Source: an uncultured Bacillota bacterium
GTDB lineage: Bacteria; Bacillota_I; Bacilli_A; RF39; UBA660
Reading direction: 5' to 3'
Length of the DNA: 32,679 bases
NCBI GenBank assembly: GCA_947246355.1
Contig: CAMXQX010000006.1
Span: 1-32,679 of the forward strand
This document shows, piece by piece, positions 9,184 to 18,348 of the stretch (its first letter is position 1; each line of letters opens with the position of its first letter). A program made the translations under genes and the position numbers. Under the pieces are notes generated by a model. That model saw nothing but the letters and a program-made list of their open reading frames with translations, was not told the DNA's origin and made no database searches.

Positions 9184-9855
9184 ATGCAATTAAAAGATTT
9201 AGAAAAAAACTACGACAAATTGCAAAAGAAATATGGAGCTAAGGAATTAAACTCCATTTATAATGGTGGATGTACCAAAAATCCAGATATTTGTTTTGTG
9301 TTTATGAATCCAACAGGAAGAAATGTAGCCTCATTAAAATCATGGAAAGGAATCCGTTCTCCTTGGCTAGGAACTAAAAATATATGGGATTTATTTTTCC
9401 CTTTGCATCTTCTTGATAAAGATATTTATACGAATATCAAATCGATAAAAGGAAGTGAGTGGAGTGAAGAATTTTCTTTAGAAGTATATCAAAATATAGA
9501 AAAACATAACATTTTTATTACCAACCTCGGAAAATGTACACAAGTAGATGCTAGAGAATTACCTAATTCCGTTTATCTAGAATACTTAGACTTACTAGAA
9601 AAAGAAATTGCCATTATTCAACCAAAAGTAATTGTTCTTTTTGGAAACCAAGTCAGTTCCATTGTTTTAAATGAAAAAATTTCTGTTTCCAAAGTACGTA
9701 AGCAATGTTTCTTAAAAGAGATAAATGGTCAAATCTATAAATTTTATTCCGTTTACTATCCTGTTGGAAATGGACGATTTAATCTAGATAAGGCAATAGA
9801 TGACATCCAGTGGATTATAGATACAGAACTAAAAAAAGTAGAAACTTCATCATAG
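9184..9855 (+). CDS. Uracil-DNA glycosylase superfamily protein
   Basis: 223 aa; PDICFVFMNPTGRN near the N-terminus, NIFITNLGKCTQ (cf. TNxxKCRP), IIQPKVIVLFGNQ and a late YYPVGNGR segment. Confidence 0.75.
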   Translation: MQLKDLEKNYDKLQKKYGAKELNSIYNGGCTKNPDICFVFMNPTGRNVASLKSWKGIRSPWLGTKNIWDLFFPLHLLDKDIYTNIKSIKGSEWSEEFSLEVYQNIEKHNIFITNLGKCTQVDARELPNSVYLEYLDLLEKEIAIIQPKVIVLFGNQVSSIVLNEKISVSKVRKQCFLKEINGQIYKFYSVYYPVGNGRFNLDKAIDDIQWIIDTELKKVETSS

Positions 9856-9870
9856 CTTTTCTACTTTTTT
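9833..9870 (+). terminator. Terminator overlapping the end of the UDG-like gene
   Basis: AAAAAGTAGAAA ... TTTTCTACTTTTTT inverted repeat spanning the stop codon. Confidence 0.7.
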
Positions 9871-9931
9871 TATTACCAAAAAGCAAATGCATATTCTCCC
9901 ATTATTTGCTAAAAAAATATTAATACGCTTA

Positions 9932-10756
9932 TTATTTTAATCTTTCTTTACAAATTTTTGTGTTCTGTTTTTTAGAATGATATAGTCTCTTTTCTACATA
10001 AATATATAATTGTAATTTAATTTTTAACATAAAATTATATTTTTTACAAGCGTTTTCTATGGCTTCATGTAAATTTTCTTCCGCAACCATATTTAATAAA
10101 GCATATAATTGACTTAACAGTTCTTGCTGTTTCATTTGGATATAAATCTCATTGGCCATATGTAGGGTTGTCATTGTGCGTAGGTCTTGCTCATCCAACA
10201 GGTCACTTCCATATTTTCTAACTTTTTCTACACCTTCAATAGATAATATATTGATATCATTTATCTCTATATAATCGTCTAATTTTAAAAATAACCATAA
10301 ATGTTTTTCACTAAAATTCTTCCAATCAATTTGAGATAAACTACTTTCGAAATCATCATCCTTGTTTGTAATATTCATCTTAAGTAAGTGTTCTTCTTCC
10401 TTTTGCGTTTCCATTTCTACTCTACTACCACTATTCTGAAATACTTCCTTTATAAACCTTTGTGCGGCTTCTTGAAGCACATCAAATTGAAATGTTGGTT
10501 GTAACTCACTATATTTTTTTTGAAATGCCCGTAGCATAGTACCACATTTCCAATTTTGAGCAATATCTAAATAAAGTGGATCCATACCATTCATATTTTC
10601 AAAATCTTCTTTTGTATATTTTCCTTCCTCTAAAACTTTTTTTCCAATCTTTTTCATTTCTGTATAAACATTTTCTTTCAATTGTTGCAAAGCAGATTGA
10701 AACGCATCTCTTTGCATTTCCCCTTTTTCTATAATTTTTTCTATATCTGTATACAT
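9932..10756 (-). CDS. Uncharacterised protein, helical and charged
   Basis: 274 aa ORF with its own promoter (TTGACA - 16 nt - TGC-TATAAT, around 10788-10815); no family recognised. Confidence 0.65.
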   Translation of the reverse strand: MYTDIEKIIEKGEMQRDAFQSALQQLKENVYTEMKKIGKKVLEEGKYTKEDFENMNGMDPLYLDIAQNWKCGTMLRAFQKKYSELQPTFQFDVLQEAAQRFIKEVFQNSGSRVEMETQKEEEHLLKMNITNKDDDFESSLSQIDWKNFSEKHLWLFLKLDDYIEINDINILSIEGVEKVRKYGSDLLDEQDLRTMTTLHMANEIYIQMKQQELLSQLYALLNMVAEENLHEAIENACKKYNFMLKIKLQLYIYVEKRLYHSKKQNTKICKERLK

Positions 10757-10822
10757 ATTTCCATACTCCCCTTTCTTTTAAAAGGATATTATAGCATATT
10801 TCTCTTGCTTGTCAAATTACAA

Positions 10823-10846
10823 AAAAAGCGTAACAAAACGCTTTTT
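10823..10846 (-). terminator. Terminator for the DUF362 gene
   Basis: AAAAAGCGT-AACAAA-ACGCTTTTT inverted repeat overlapping the stop. Confidence 0.75.
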
Positions 10847-11726
10847 AATCGATAGAAATCAGTTCATATTCTCTTGTTCCAAATCCAAGGTCACTTGCTG
10901 CTTCAATGGTATGTATTCCATGTCTTGATTCAATTCTCTCTACGAAATGGTCTCTTCCTTCCTCTTTTGAGTTATAAACCAAATCAATACAAGCCTGGTC
11001 TATAGCAATAGGGTCAGTCGATGCTAGAATGCCAATATCTTTCATACAAGGATCTTCTGCAACTGCACAACAATCACAATCCACAGACAGATTACTCATG
11101 ATATTGATATAAACAATTTTATCCTTCAATAATTGTACGACAGAGGAAGCTGCATCTGCCATCGCTTCTAAAAATTGCATTTGGTCTACTTGAAACATTT
11201 CTTCAAAAGTACCATTTTCATTTCCAATACAATGAATATAAGACTTTCCATGAGAAGAGGCAACACCAATTGACAATTGCTTTAAAGCTCCACCATATCC
11301 GCCCATAGGATGCCCTTTAAAATGAGATAATACTAGCATTGAATCATAGTTATCTATATTTTTACCTATATAATTTTTTTGAATAACTTTCCCATTTGGA
11401 ATTTCTAATACTTTATCAGGCCCTTCTGCGTCCATTATATCAACCGAAAAATACTGACTCCATCCATGCTTTTCCATTAATTTCTCATGTTTTTCTGTTG
11501 TATTTCTCTCTCCTTCATAAGCTGTATTGCACTCTACTACGGTTCCCCCTACATATTCTATCATATCTTTAAAATACGCAGGATGTAAAAAGTTTTGATT
11601 CCCTTCTTCTCCTGAATGTACCTTTACAGCTACTTTTCCTTCCAATTTCTTTCCTACTTTGTCATAAATTTTCACTAAACTTCCACTTGATAAATTCTTT
11701 GTAAAGTAAACCTTCGCTTTTTCCAT
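10845..11726 (-). CDS. DUF362 domain-containing protein (putative Fe-S/redox protein)
   Basis: MEKAKVYFTKN start; VHSGEEGNQNFLHP, SHFKGHPMGGYGGALKQLSIG, DCDCCAVAEDPCMKDIGILASTDPIAIDQA. RBS GAAAAGGAGAAG precedes 11726. Confidence 0.85.
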   Translation of the reverse strand: MEKAKVYFTKNLSSGSLVKIYDKVGKKLEGKVAVKVHSGEEGNQNFLHPAYFKDMIEYVGGTVVECNTAYEGERNTTEKHEKLMEKHGWSQYFSVDIMDAEGPDKVLEIPNGKVIQKNYIGKNIDNYDSMLVLSHFKGHPMGGYGGALKQLSIGVASSHGKSYIHCIGNENGTFEEMFQVDQMQFLEAMADAASSVVQLLKDKIVYINIMSNLSVDCDCCAVAEDPCMKDIGILASTDPIAIDQACIDLVYNSKEEGRDHFVERIESRHGIHTIEAASDLGFGTREYELISID

Positions 11727-11828
11727 TTTCTCTTCTCCTTTTCTGATTTTATTATAGCATACATTTTTTTGCCCAAACATAGAGATATTAATAAGAAGGA
11801 TTGGTCTATAAAGGATATCTACTCCTTT

Positions 11829-13814
11829 TTAATCTAAATCCTCGCTTTTTTTAAGAAGTTCTTTTAAAACAAAATTATTTTTAAATTCTTCACTTTTGTA
11901 ATAGGCACAGGCATCTTCTTTCGCATGTTTTAAAATAGAAAAATCTTCTTTAAAATTGGCAAGTTTAAACACTTGGGTACCACTTTGTCTGCTTCCAAAC
12001 AAATCTCCACTTCCGCGAAGACGAAAATCTTCTTCACTAATTTTAAATCCATCGTTTGTTTTGGTAAGAACAGAAAGTCTTTCGGTTTCATAATTGCTAA
12101 TTAAGATGCAATAAGACTGTAAATCACTACGTCCTACCCGTCCTCTTAATTGATGAAGCGCAGAAAGTCCAAACCGATAACTGTCAAAAATAACCATCAT
12201 CGTCGCATTGGCTACATTGATGCCAACTTCAATCACCGTCGTACTAATTAGGATATCAATGCTTCCTTCTTGAAAAGCATTCATGACTTCTTCTTTTTCT
12301 TTGGCTTTCATCTTACCATGTAAAACGCCTATTTTATAATACTTTCCAAAAGCTCGATTCATTTTTTTCTCTAATGTATAAACATTCTCTAAATCGATTT
12401 TATCACTTTCTTCTACTAAAGGGGCAATCACATATATTTGATGGTTTTGCTTTAATTCTTCTAACATTCGTGTCAATACTTCTTTTAAATCCTCTTCTTT
12501 TTTTAAAAGAGTAATAATTTCTTTTCTACCACTGGGAGGAGATGCAATACTCGAAATATCCATATCACCATAAATGGTTAAAGCATAGGTTCTTGGAATC
12601 GGTGTGGCACTCATATAAAGTACATCAGGTGTAATGCCTTTGTTTTTTAAACTTCCTCTTTGGTTGACTCCGAATCGATGCTGCTCATCTGTAATCACAA
12701 GTCCTAAATTATTGTAAATGACATCATCTGTAAATAATGCATGGGTTCCAATGATCATATCTACTTCTTTATTGGCAATTTTTTCTAAAATTTCTCTTCG
12801 TTCTTTACTTTTCATCTTCCCCGTTAATAAGGCCACATGGACATCAAAAGAAGAAAGAAGATTCAAAACTGTATCATAGTGTTGGTGTGCTAAAATCTCA
12901 GTAGGAGCCATTAAACAACTTTGGTACCCACTTAAATAATTCATGTACATGCTAAGAATCGCAACGATGGTTTTCCCACTTCCTACATCTCCTTGCAAAA
13001 GACGATTCATTCTTTTTTCAGAAGATAAATCTTTATAAATCTCTTCTATACTTTTTCTTTGATCTACAGTAAGAGAAAAAGGCAAAGACTGGATGACTTC
13101 TTCGACTTTTGTAAAAGCAATACTTCTTTTTAACCCTATTTTCATCATTTTATTTTCTTTTAATTCTGTCATTTTCATCATAAAAAGGAAGAGTTCTTCA
13201 TATTTAGCCCGGCGAAGAGCCTGTTTTAATTTCTGTTGACTTGTTGGATGATGTATTTCTAAAATGCTTTCCTTTTTGGACAGTAAATGATACTTTTCGA
13301 CATATTCTTTAGGAATAAAATCAATAGGATAAACGTCTTTTTTCAGTGCTTGATCAATAAACTGTGCTATTTTCATAGAGGATATTCCATTCGTTGTATG
13401 GTAGACGGGTTCTATGCTTTCTTTTAAAATAGGTCCAAAGCGTATTTCGGACGCAACTATTGTTTTTACATGTTTATCTATTTTTCCAAAAATAGTAAGA
13501 CAAGAGCCTACTTTTATGGATTGTTTTAAATAAGAACGATTAAAAATAACTATATTTAAAATATGTGTTTCCGTTTGCAATGGAAAAGAAATTTTACTTA
13601 AGTTTTTATAAATGTAAAAAATTTTAGGCACACCCGCTACTACCCCATCGATAATAACAAATGCATCCCTTAATTCTTTTAAATTGCTCTTTTTGATCAA
13701 ATCATACCGAAAAGGATAATATTCAAGTAAATCTGCTTCATTTTCAATTCCTAATTTTTTAAGTAATAAAAGCGATTTTTCGCCAATTCCTTTCATTTCC
13801 CTTAAGTCTGTCAT
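11829..13814 (-). CDS. recG: ATP-dependent DNA helicase RecG
   Basis: 661 aa; LLQGDVGSGKTIVA, MAPTEILAHQHY, DEQHRFGVNQR, MSATPIPRT, LRGRVGRSDLQSYC, FRLRGSGDLFGSRQSG. Confidence 0.97.
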   Translation of the reverse strand: MTDLREMKGIGEKSLLLLKKLGIENEADLLEYYPFRYDLIKKSNLKELRDAFVIIDGVVAGVPKIFYIYKNLSKISFPLQTETHILNIVIFNRSYLKQSIKVGSCLTIFGKIDKHVKTIVASEIRFGPILKESIEPVYHTTNGISSMKIAQFIDQALKKDVYPIDFIPKEYVEKYHLLSKKESILEIHHPTSQQKLKQALRRAKYEELFLFMMKMTELKENKMMKIGLKRSIAFTKVEEVIQSLPFSLTVDQRKSIEEIYKDLSSEKRMNRLLQGDVGSGKTIVAILSMYMNYLSGYQSCLMAPTEILAHQHYDTVLNLLSSFDVHVALLTGKMKSKERREILEKIANKEVDMIIGTHALFTDDVIYNNLGLVITDEQHRFGVNQRGSLKNKGITPDVLYMSATPIPRTYALTIYGDMDISSIASPPSGRKEIITLLKKEEDLKEVLTRMLEELKQNHQIYVIAPLVEESDKIDLENVYTLEKKMNRAFGKYYKIGVLHGKMKAKEKEEVMNAFQEGSIDILISTTVIEVGINVANATMMVIFDSYRFGLSALHQLRGRVGRSDLQSYCILISNYETERLSVLTKTNDGFKISEEDFRLRGSGDLFGSRQSGTQVFKLANFKEDFSILKHAKEDACAYYKSEEFKNNFVLKELLKKSEDLD

Positions 13815-13856
13815 AGAGCACCTCTATTCCTATTATAGAAAACATTTGTTTGTCTG

Positions 13857-14327
13857 TCAACCGACTAATTTATTTTTTTCTTTGAAAAGGAATGGTTTTT
13901 TATAATGAATACAATCTACGTATTCTAATAACTGATCCATGTTTATATTCTTTTCTGCCTTTAGATAGTACTTATCCTTCCAAAAATAAATCTCATTTTT
14001 TTTTAATATATCCTTGGGAAGTACTAGAATATCTTCAATCTCATAAAGAAATTCTTCTTCAATAAGTTCAATTCGTAAATCAATTTCACCATCAAAATAA
14101 TCAAAATAGTCCAATCGATCGCCATCAATTTCTAAAATAAGTCCATAGAGAGTATCGCTGTAAGCCCTCACTTCATAAAATCCTTGTACTTCTATAGCAT
14201 AATTATATTTTAATTTTAAAAGAATATTTTTTAAATCCTTTTCTACCTCTTCCATAGTATTAAAGTCAATATGAATGTTTGGTAAATAAAGAATCATATC
14301 TTTTTTAGAGTTCATCTCAACTTTCAT
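13857..14327 (-). CDS. Uncharacterised acidic protein
   Basis: 156 aa ORF between recG and engB with good spacing; no family recognised. Confidence 0.6.
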   Translation of the reverse strand: MKVEMNSKKDMILYLPNIHIDFNTMEEVEKDLKNILLKLKYNYAIEVQGFYEVRAYSDTLYGLILEIDGDRLDYFDYFDGEIDLRIELIEEEFLYEIEDILVLPKDILKKNEIYFWKDKYYLKAEKNINMDQLLEYVDCIHYKKPFLFKEKNKLVG

Positions 14328-14356
14328 GAAATCACCTATTATTAGTGTATGAAAAA

Positions 14357-14383
14357 AGAATTATTTATCGCCTAAATAATTCT
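14357..14383 (-). terminator. Terminator overlapping the engB stop
   Basis: Minus strand AGAATTATTTA-ggcga-TAAATAATTCT followed by a T tract. Confidence 0.75.
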
Positions 14384-14953
14384 CTCTATTTTTTCTTGAA
14401 TCTCTGATTTTCCTGTCTTGGTTACATTGGAAAACACCACAAAGTCATCCCCTACTCCTAATTCTAAATCAGCCAATATAACATTTCTTTGCATTTGATG
14501 TTTTGTAATTCCTACTTTATCGGATTTGGTTGCAACAATCGTAACAGGAAGCTTGTAATATTTTAAAAAATTATACATCATGATATCATCTTCAGAAGGC
14601 TTATGGCGAAAATCAATTAACATAAACACTTGTTTTAAGTTATCTCTGCTAATTAAATAGTCCTCCATCATCAAGCCAAACTTTTTATGTTTTTCCTTGC
14701 TTAAATTGGCATATCCATATCCTGGTGCATCTACCAAATAAAAACGTTCATTGACCAAATAAAAGTTAATGGTTTGTGTCTTTCCTGGACTAGCGCTTGT
14801 TCGAGCATAATTCTTACGATTAATTAGTGTATTGATAAAACTACTTTTCCCAACATTGCTTCTTCCTACCAGTAAAAATTCTGGCAAATTGTCGGTTGGG
14901 TACTGACTACGTCTTACCGCACTCATTTTTAAATCTACTGAATTTATTTTCAT
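14372..14953 (-). CDS. engB: Ribosome biogenesis GTP-binding protein EngB/YsxC/YihA
   Basis: 193 aa; GRSNVGKSSFINTLINRKNYARTSASPGKTQTINFY, DAPGYGYA, ATKSDK. Confidence 0.97.
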   Translation of the reverse strand: MKINSVDLKMSAVRRSQYPTDNLPEFLLVGRSNVGKSSFINTLINRKNYARTSASPGKTQTINFYLVNERFYLVDAPGYGYANLSKEKHKKFGLMMEDYLISRDNLKQVFMLIDFRHKPSEDDIMMYNFLKYYKLPVTIVATKSDKVGITKHQMQRNVILADLELGVGDDFVVFSNVTKTGKSEIQEKIERII

Positions 14954-15011
14954 GCATACACCTCTTTTTTATGTACTTCATTATAACATACTTAAAATCG
15001 TTTGGCTAGTT

Positions 15012-15518
15012 TTATTTTGTTTTTGCCAAAATCTCTTTTTGCCTTTCTATTTCTTGATAAAAAAGTTCTATTCCATCCTGTACTGCCACTCCCCTTTGCT
15101 CTTCTAAATCTTTTAATTTTGTAAAATATACCTTATAAGGTATATTAGTATCTATTCTATAGATACTAACTCCAAAAAAAGAGGGATGGTGGTAAAAATC
15201 TTTTTCAAAGGTAGATTTCAGTCTTTCAAACGATTCTATCTGTTTTCTACTTAACTTCTCAGGTAAATAAAGAAAACCTGCATACTTGCCATCAATCTTT
15301 CCAGCATTGAGTAACAATGCTATATTTCTTTTGGCAAGTTCTAGAGCAAAACCTTCCACAGAAAAATTTGGAGGTAATTCCATTTGATTTTCATCAAAGA
15401 ATTCCTTTAGCAAATCAATATGTTGCTTTACGTCACCATGCTTTGTCTTTGTAACTATTTCCCCATCAAGGTCACTCTCTTTTCCATAAAAAAACCACAA
15501 TAAATCAGAAATATTCAT
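15012..15518 (-). CDS. Uncharacterised protein, third gene of the cassette
   Basis: 168 aa ORF, codirectional with and about 20 nt from the preceding gene; FFDENQMELPPNF and YLPEKLSRKQIESFERLKSTFEKDFYHHPSFFGVSIY segments. Confidence 0.7.
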   Translation of the reverse strand: MNISDLLWFFYGKESDLDGEIVTKTKHGDVKQHIDLLKEFFDENQMELPPNFSVEGFALELAKRNIALLLNAGKIDGKYAGFLYLPEKLSRKQIESFERLKSTFEKDFYHHPSFFGVSIYRIDTNIPYKVYFTKLKDLEEQRGVAVQDGIELFYQEIERQKEILAKTK

Positions 15519-15538
15519 AAAATATACCTCTCTTTGTA

Positions 15539-15796
15539 TTAACCTTCTATCTCGAACTCAAATTTTGTCTTTATATATACATTTGGTGCGATTAATTTTT
15601 CATAAATGGATGGAATTTCTTTCTTTAAAAAATCCAAATCCTCCAAAATAGAATAAGCTGTATCTTTTTTTATATGAAAAAAGCAATCATCTTCGATAAG
15701 TATTTCTTTAATCAATTGGTATTTTTCCAAATCATCTATACTACAAAGGCTAATTTTTTTATCGGTTATTTTTCTTAATTGTTCTAATAATTCCAT
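15539..15796 (-). CDS. Uncharacterised small acidic protein, second gene of the cassette
   Basis: 85 aa ORF overlapping the upstream gene by 13 nt. Confidence 0.65.
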   Translation of the reverse strand: MELLEQLRKITDKKISLCSIDDLEKYQLIKEILIEDDCFFHIKKDTAYSILEDLDFLKKEIPSIYEKLIAPNVYIKTKFEFEIEG

Positions 15797-17235
15797 CCTT
15801 TTTTTACCTCCAAATTTTTTTCAAACTTCTCATTGGGTATAGAAAGAATGCCTCTTTTTTTCATATTACGTAAATCAAGCCCACTTAAAAGAACACCTTC
15901 TTTTGCCTCTTCAAATACATAATAGGTATCTCCATTCTCACAATATTTGGATAAATCAACAACTACGATAGAATCGTATTTTTCTCCCTTTTTTTTATAA
16001 CAGATCGTATAGGGAATTTCCTTTTGCAAACCATCTGCTATATTGGCATTCAACATGGAAGAAATATAATTGGTATAATGAGGAGAAGTTAAAATAGGGT
16101 TTATACCTAATTTAGATATAGAATCCATCATTTCCTTGATATTTTTTACTTCCTGTGGAATCATTTGTTTTAAACTTCTATATCTAACTTCCAGCCTTCT
16201 TCTTTCCTCTTTTAGAACTCTTTGGTACTTTTCATATTTTTTATCTGCATTTTCAATGGCAGAATGAATATCATTTTTAGGGTTTAGCGCCTCAAATCCA
16301 ACTGTTTTTAAGCCTATTTTAACCCGTGTCCTATCATCAACTGTACTGATCTCATCGCCATTTTCCTTCTTTGTTGCATCTGCTTTAATAACAACGCCTC
16401 TGTAGGAAAACAGAGCATATCTCTTACTTCCAAAGGAAACAACAGCGTTTATGCCAACCTTTTTAAGTAAGCTTACATAAATAGCTGCAAAATCTTTCTT
16501 ATTTTCTAGATTATCGTCTTTTTCATCTTTAAGGATAGGAAGAGAATCATCACTTTCTATTCTTTTACACAGCTCTATATATATACTTCTCGCTATAACA
16601 AAGTCATTTTCCTCAAGATTCACTCTTTTCAAAACTTCTCTTTCTAAGTTTTTATCCAGTTCTATTGTACAGAAGCTTCCATTCAAAATTTCATCATGTG
16701 GTGTTTCAAAAATGAAGTGACTTTTAATATCTTGAATACGCTCCATCTTGTGTTTAGGCAGTGCTATATGATTTTCTTCATAAAACCGTTCTAGGCTTAA
16801 AAAAGAGTCAATATAGTTTGTAAGAGAAATAGGAGCAAAATCCTCTTTATGTTCTTCAAAATTTAAAAATTTTTCAAAAGTAGACTCATCTGATAGAATT
16901 GCCATCAATCTACAAATAGGAATTTCATTTTTAGGCGTATTTTGGTACTCCTCATATGAATAATGAGGATAAATTTCCTGCAACTGCTTTTTATAATAAG
17001 AGTTCAGATAATTTATTTTCTCAAAGTATTTTTTTGGCAAAGTTGGATCGTTTTTTATAAAATGTTGCATTACTTTATTTAAAGCTATAATATAATCCAA
17101 TTTTTGAATATTCTTAAATAGACTTTTTTCATTTTCAAAATTCATAACAAATTTTCTAAAAACAGTATCGTCTTTGAAAATTAATTCCAAAGTTGTTAAG
17201 GGTATAACCTTAAAATCTTTTTGTAATTCATCCAT
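15784..17235 (-). CDS. Uncharacterised protein with N-terminal tandem repeat and a degenerate transglutaminase-like domain
   Basis: 483 aa; KKDFAAIYVSLLKKVGINAVVSFGS...YALFSYRGVVIKADAT resembles the transglutaminase-like fold without its Cys and His; two related ~66-aa N-terminal segments. Confidence 0.7.
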   Translation of the reverse strand: MDELQKDFKVIPLTTLELIFKDDTVFRKFVMNFENEKSLFKNIQKLDYIIALNKVMQHFIKNDPTLPKKYFEKINYLNSYYKKQLQEIYPHYSYEEYQNTPKNEIPICRLMAILSDESTFEKFLNFEEHKEDFAPISLTNYIDSFLSLERFYEENHIALPKHKMERIQDIKSHFIFETPHDEILNGSFCTIELDKNLEREVLKRVNLEENDFVIARSIYIELCKRIESDDSLPILKDEKDDNLENKKDFAAIYVSLLKKVGINAVVSFGSKRYALFSYRGVVIKADATKKENGDEISTVDDRTRVKIGLKTVGFEALNPKNDIHSAIENADKKYEKYQRVLKEERRRLEVRYRSLKQMIPQEVKNIKEMMDSISKLGINPILTSPHYTNYISSMLNANIADGLQKEIPYTICYKKKGEKYDSIVVVDLSKYCENGDTYYVFEEAKEGVLLSGLDLRNMKKRGILSIPNEKFEKNLEVKKGWNY

Positions 17236-17410
17236 ATATATTCTCCCTTATTATCCTATTATTTTTATTATACCATAGTTTTAAATTTCCAAGCATCACA
17301 AATTACAAATTTTATAGTTTTTTTATTCCTTATATCATGCCTGGATTTCTTGTCATTACTTCTACCATTAGTATAACATTCGATCTTCTTCTAAAATAGA
17401 TATAAAAAAA

Positions 17411-17431
17411 TCCACTTTTTTATGGACTTTT
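17411..17431 (-). terminator. Terminator after the 17433-18290 gene
   Basis: Minus strand AAAAAGTCCA-TAAAAAAG-TGGATTTTTTT hairpin with T tract. Confidence 0.6.
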
Positions 17432-17432
17432 T

Positions 17433-18290
17433 TTATTTTCTATATTGACTTATCATTTGTTTTTTCGACAATACCCAATCATAATTGTTACCTACGATGA
17501 TGGAATCACAATAAGGGCAGACGGAACTGTTTACATTTTCTAAAGGTGCATTACAATTTGGACATTTATTTGCCTTTGTATCCATTCCTTTTATAAAAGT
17601 CATCTCGTAGTTGTAAATAAGCTTGTTTCTATCTGTTCCACGGACAACTTTATTATTTTGATCAACGACATAATCGAGACATTCAACAGTCATTCGAACC
17701 CTTAGAGCAATGGTGTTTTCTATTTTTTCCATTCCAACGACTTCAAAGGCTTTCATTTCAAAATCTTTCATAATATTCGTTTGTTTTTTCATATGAAGAG
17801 CCACTAATTGTGAATGGTATAAATTATAAAGCTCATCCGTTGTATACCTTCTTAAAGTATCATAATCAAAATGCATCCAAGCCTCTTGTATGTTTTTATA
17901 AATAGCAAATGCCTGCATACGGAATGCATTTTTATCGAAATGAGGAAGAACTTCTTTTATCTTAGTAATATCATATGGATTCATAGAAAATTGGCTTACT
18001 GTAGTGGTGGATTGATTACTATTTTTTTTAGATGCGACAGTTATAAAAACAACAACAACTACAGCTACAACAACAATAATAAGTTCAAATCCTCCCATAT
18101 CGCTATCAGAAGAACTAGATCCACTACTCCAAGAAGAACTTCCGCCCCAAGAGGAACTTCCTCCGCCCCAAGAACTAGATCCTCCACTGTAACTTCCATC
18201 CCATCCCGAGTCAGCACGCGCTGGAACGGTTTTTAATATGCATCCTAAAAGTAGCAAAGTCACTATAAATACATAACTTACCTTTTTCAT
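17433..18290 (-). CDS. Membrane-associated Tim44-like domain protein with zinc ribbon (YdjG/YdjH-like)
   Basis: 285 aa; signal-like N-terminus, Gly/Ser/Trp-rich stretch (GGSSSWGGGSSSWGG), TM segment, Tim44-like region, C-terminal CPNC...CPYC ribbon. Confidence 0.75.
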   Translation of the reverse strand: MKKVSYVFIVTLLLLGCILKTVPARADSGWDGSYSGGSSSWGGGSSSWGGSSSWSSGSSSSDSDMGGFELIIVVVAVVVVVFITVASKKNSNQSTTTVSQFSMNPYDITKIKEVLPHFDKNAFRMQAFAIYKNIQEAWMHFDYDTLRRYTTDELYNLYHSQLVALHMKKQTNIMKDFEMKAFEVVGMEKIENTIALRVRMTVECLDYVVDQNNKVVRGTDRNKLIYNYEMTFIKGMDTKANKCPNCNAPLENVNSSVCPYCDSIIVGNNYDWVLSKKQMISQYRK

Positions 18291-18312
18291 AAATACCTCT
18301 ATTCTTACTATT

Positions 18313-18321
18313 ATTATAGCA
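18313..18321 (-). promoter_or_regulatory. Extended -10 element of the membrane Tim44-like gene
   Basis: Minus strand TGCTATAAT upstream of the start at 18290. Confidence 0.45.
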
Positions 18322-18348
18322 TTTATTTTCCTTTTCTTTAAAGTTTTA

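Noticed and set aside
18110-18190. Short GA/CT-rich tandem repeat considered as a possible CRISPR or regulatory repeat
   Set aside because: In frame with the Gly/Ser/Trp-rich linker of the Tim44-like membrane protein, and it lacks spacer structure.
17871-18236. 121-aa plus-strand ORF with Arg/Ser/Thr-rich repeats
   Set aside because: Antisense to the Tim44-like gene; the repeats mirror the Gly/Ser-rich codons on the real strand.
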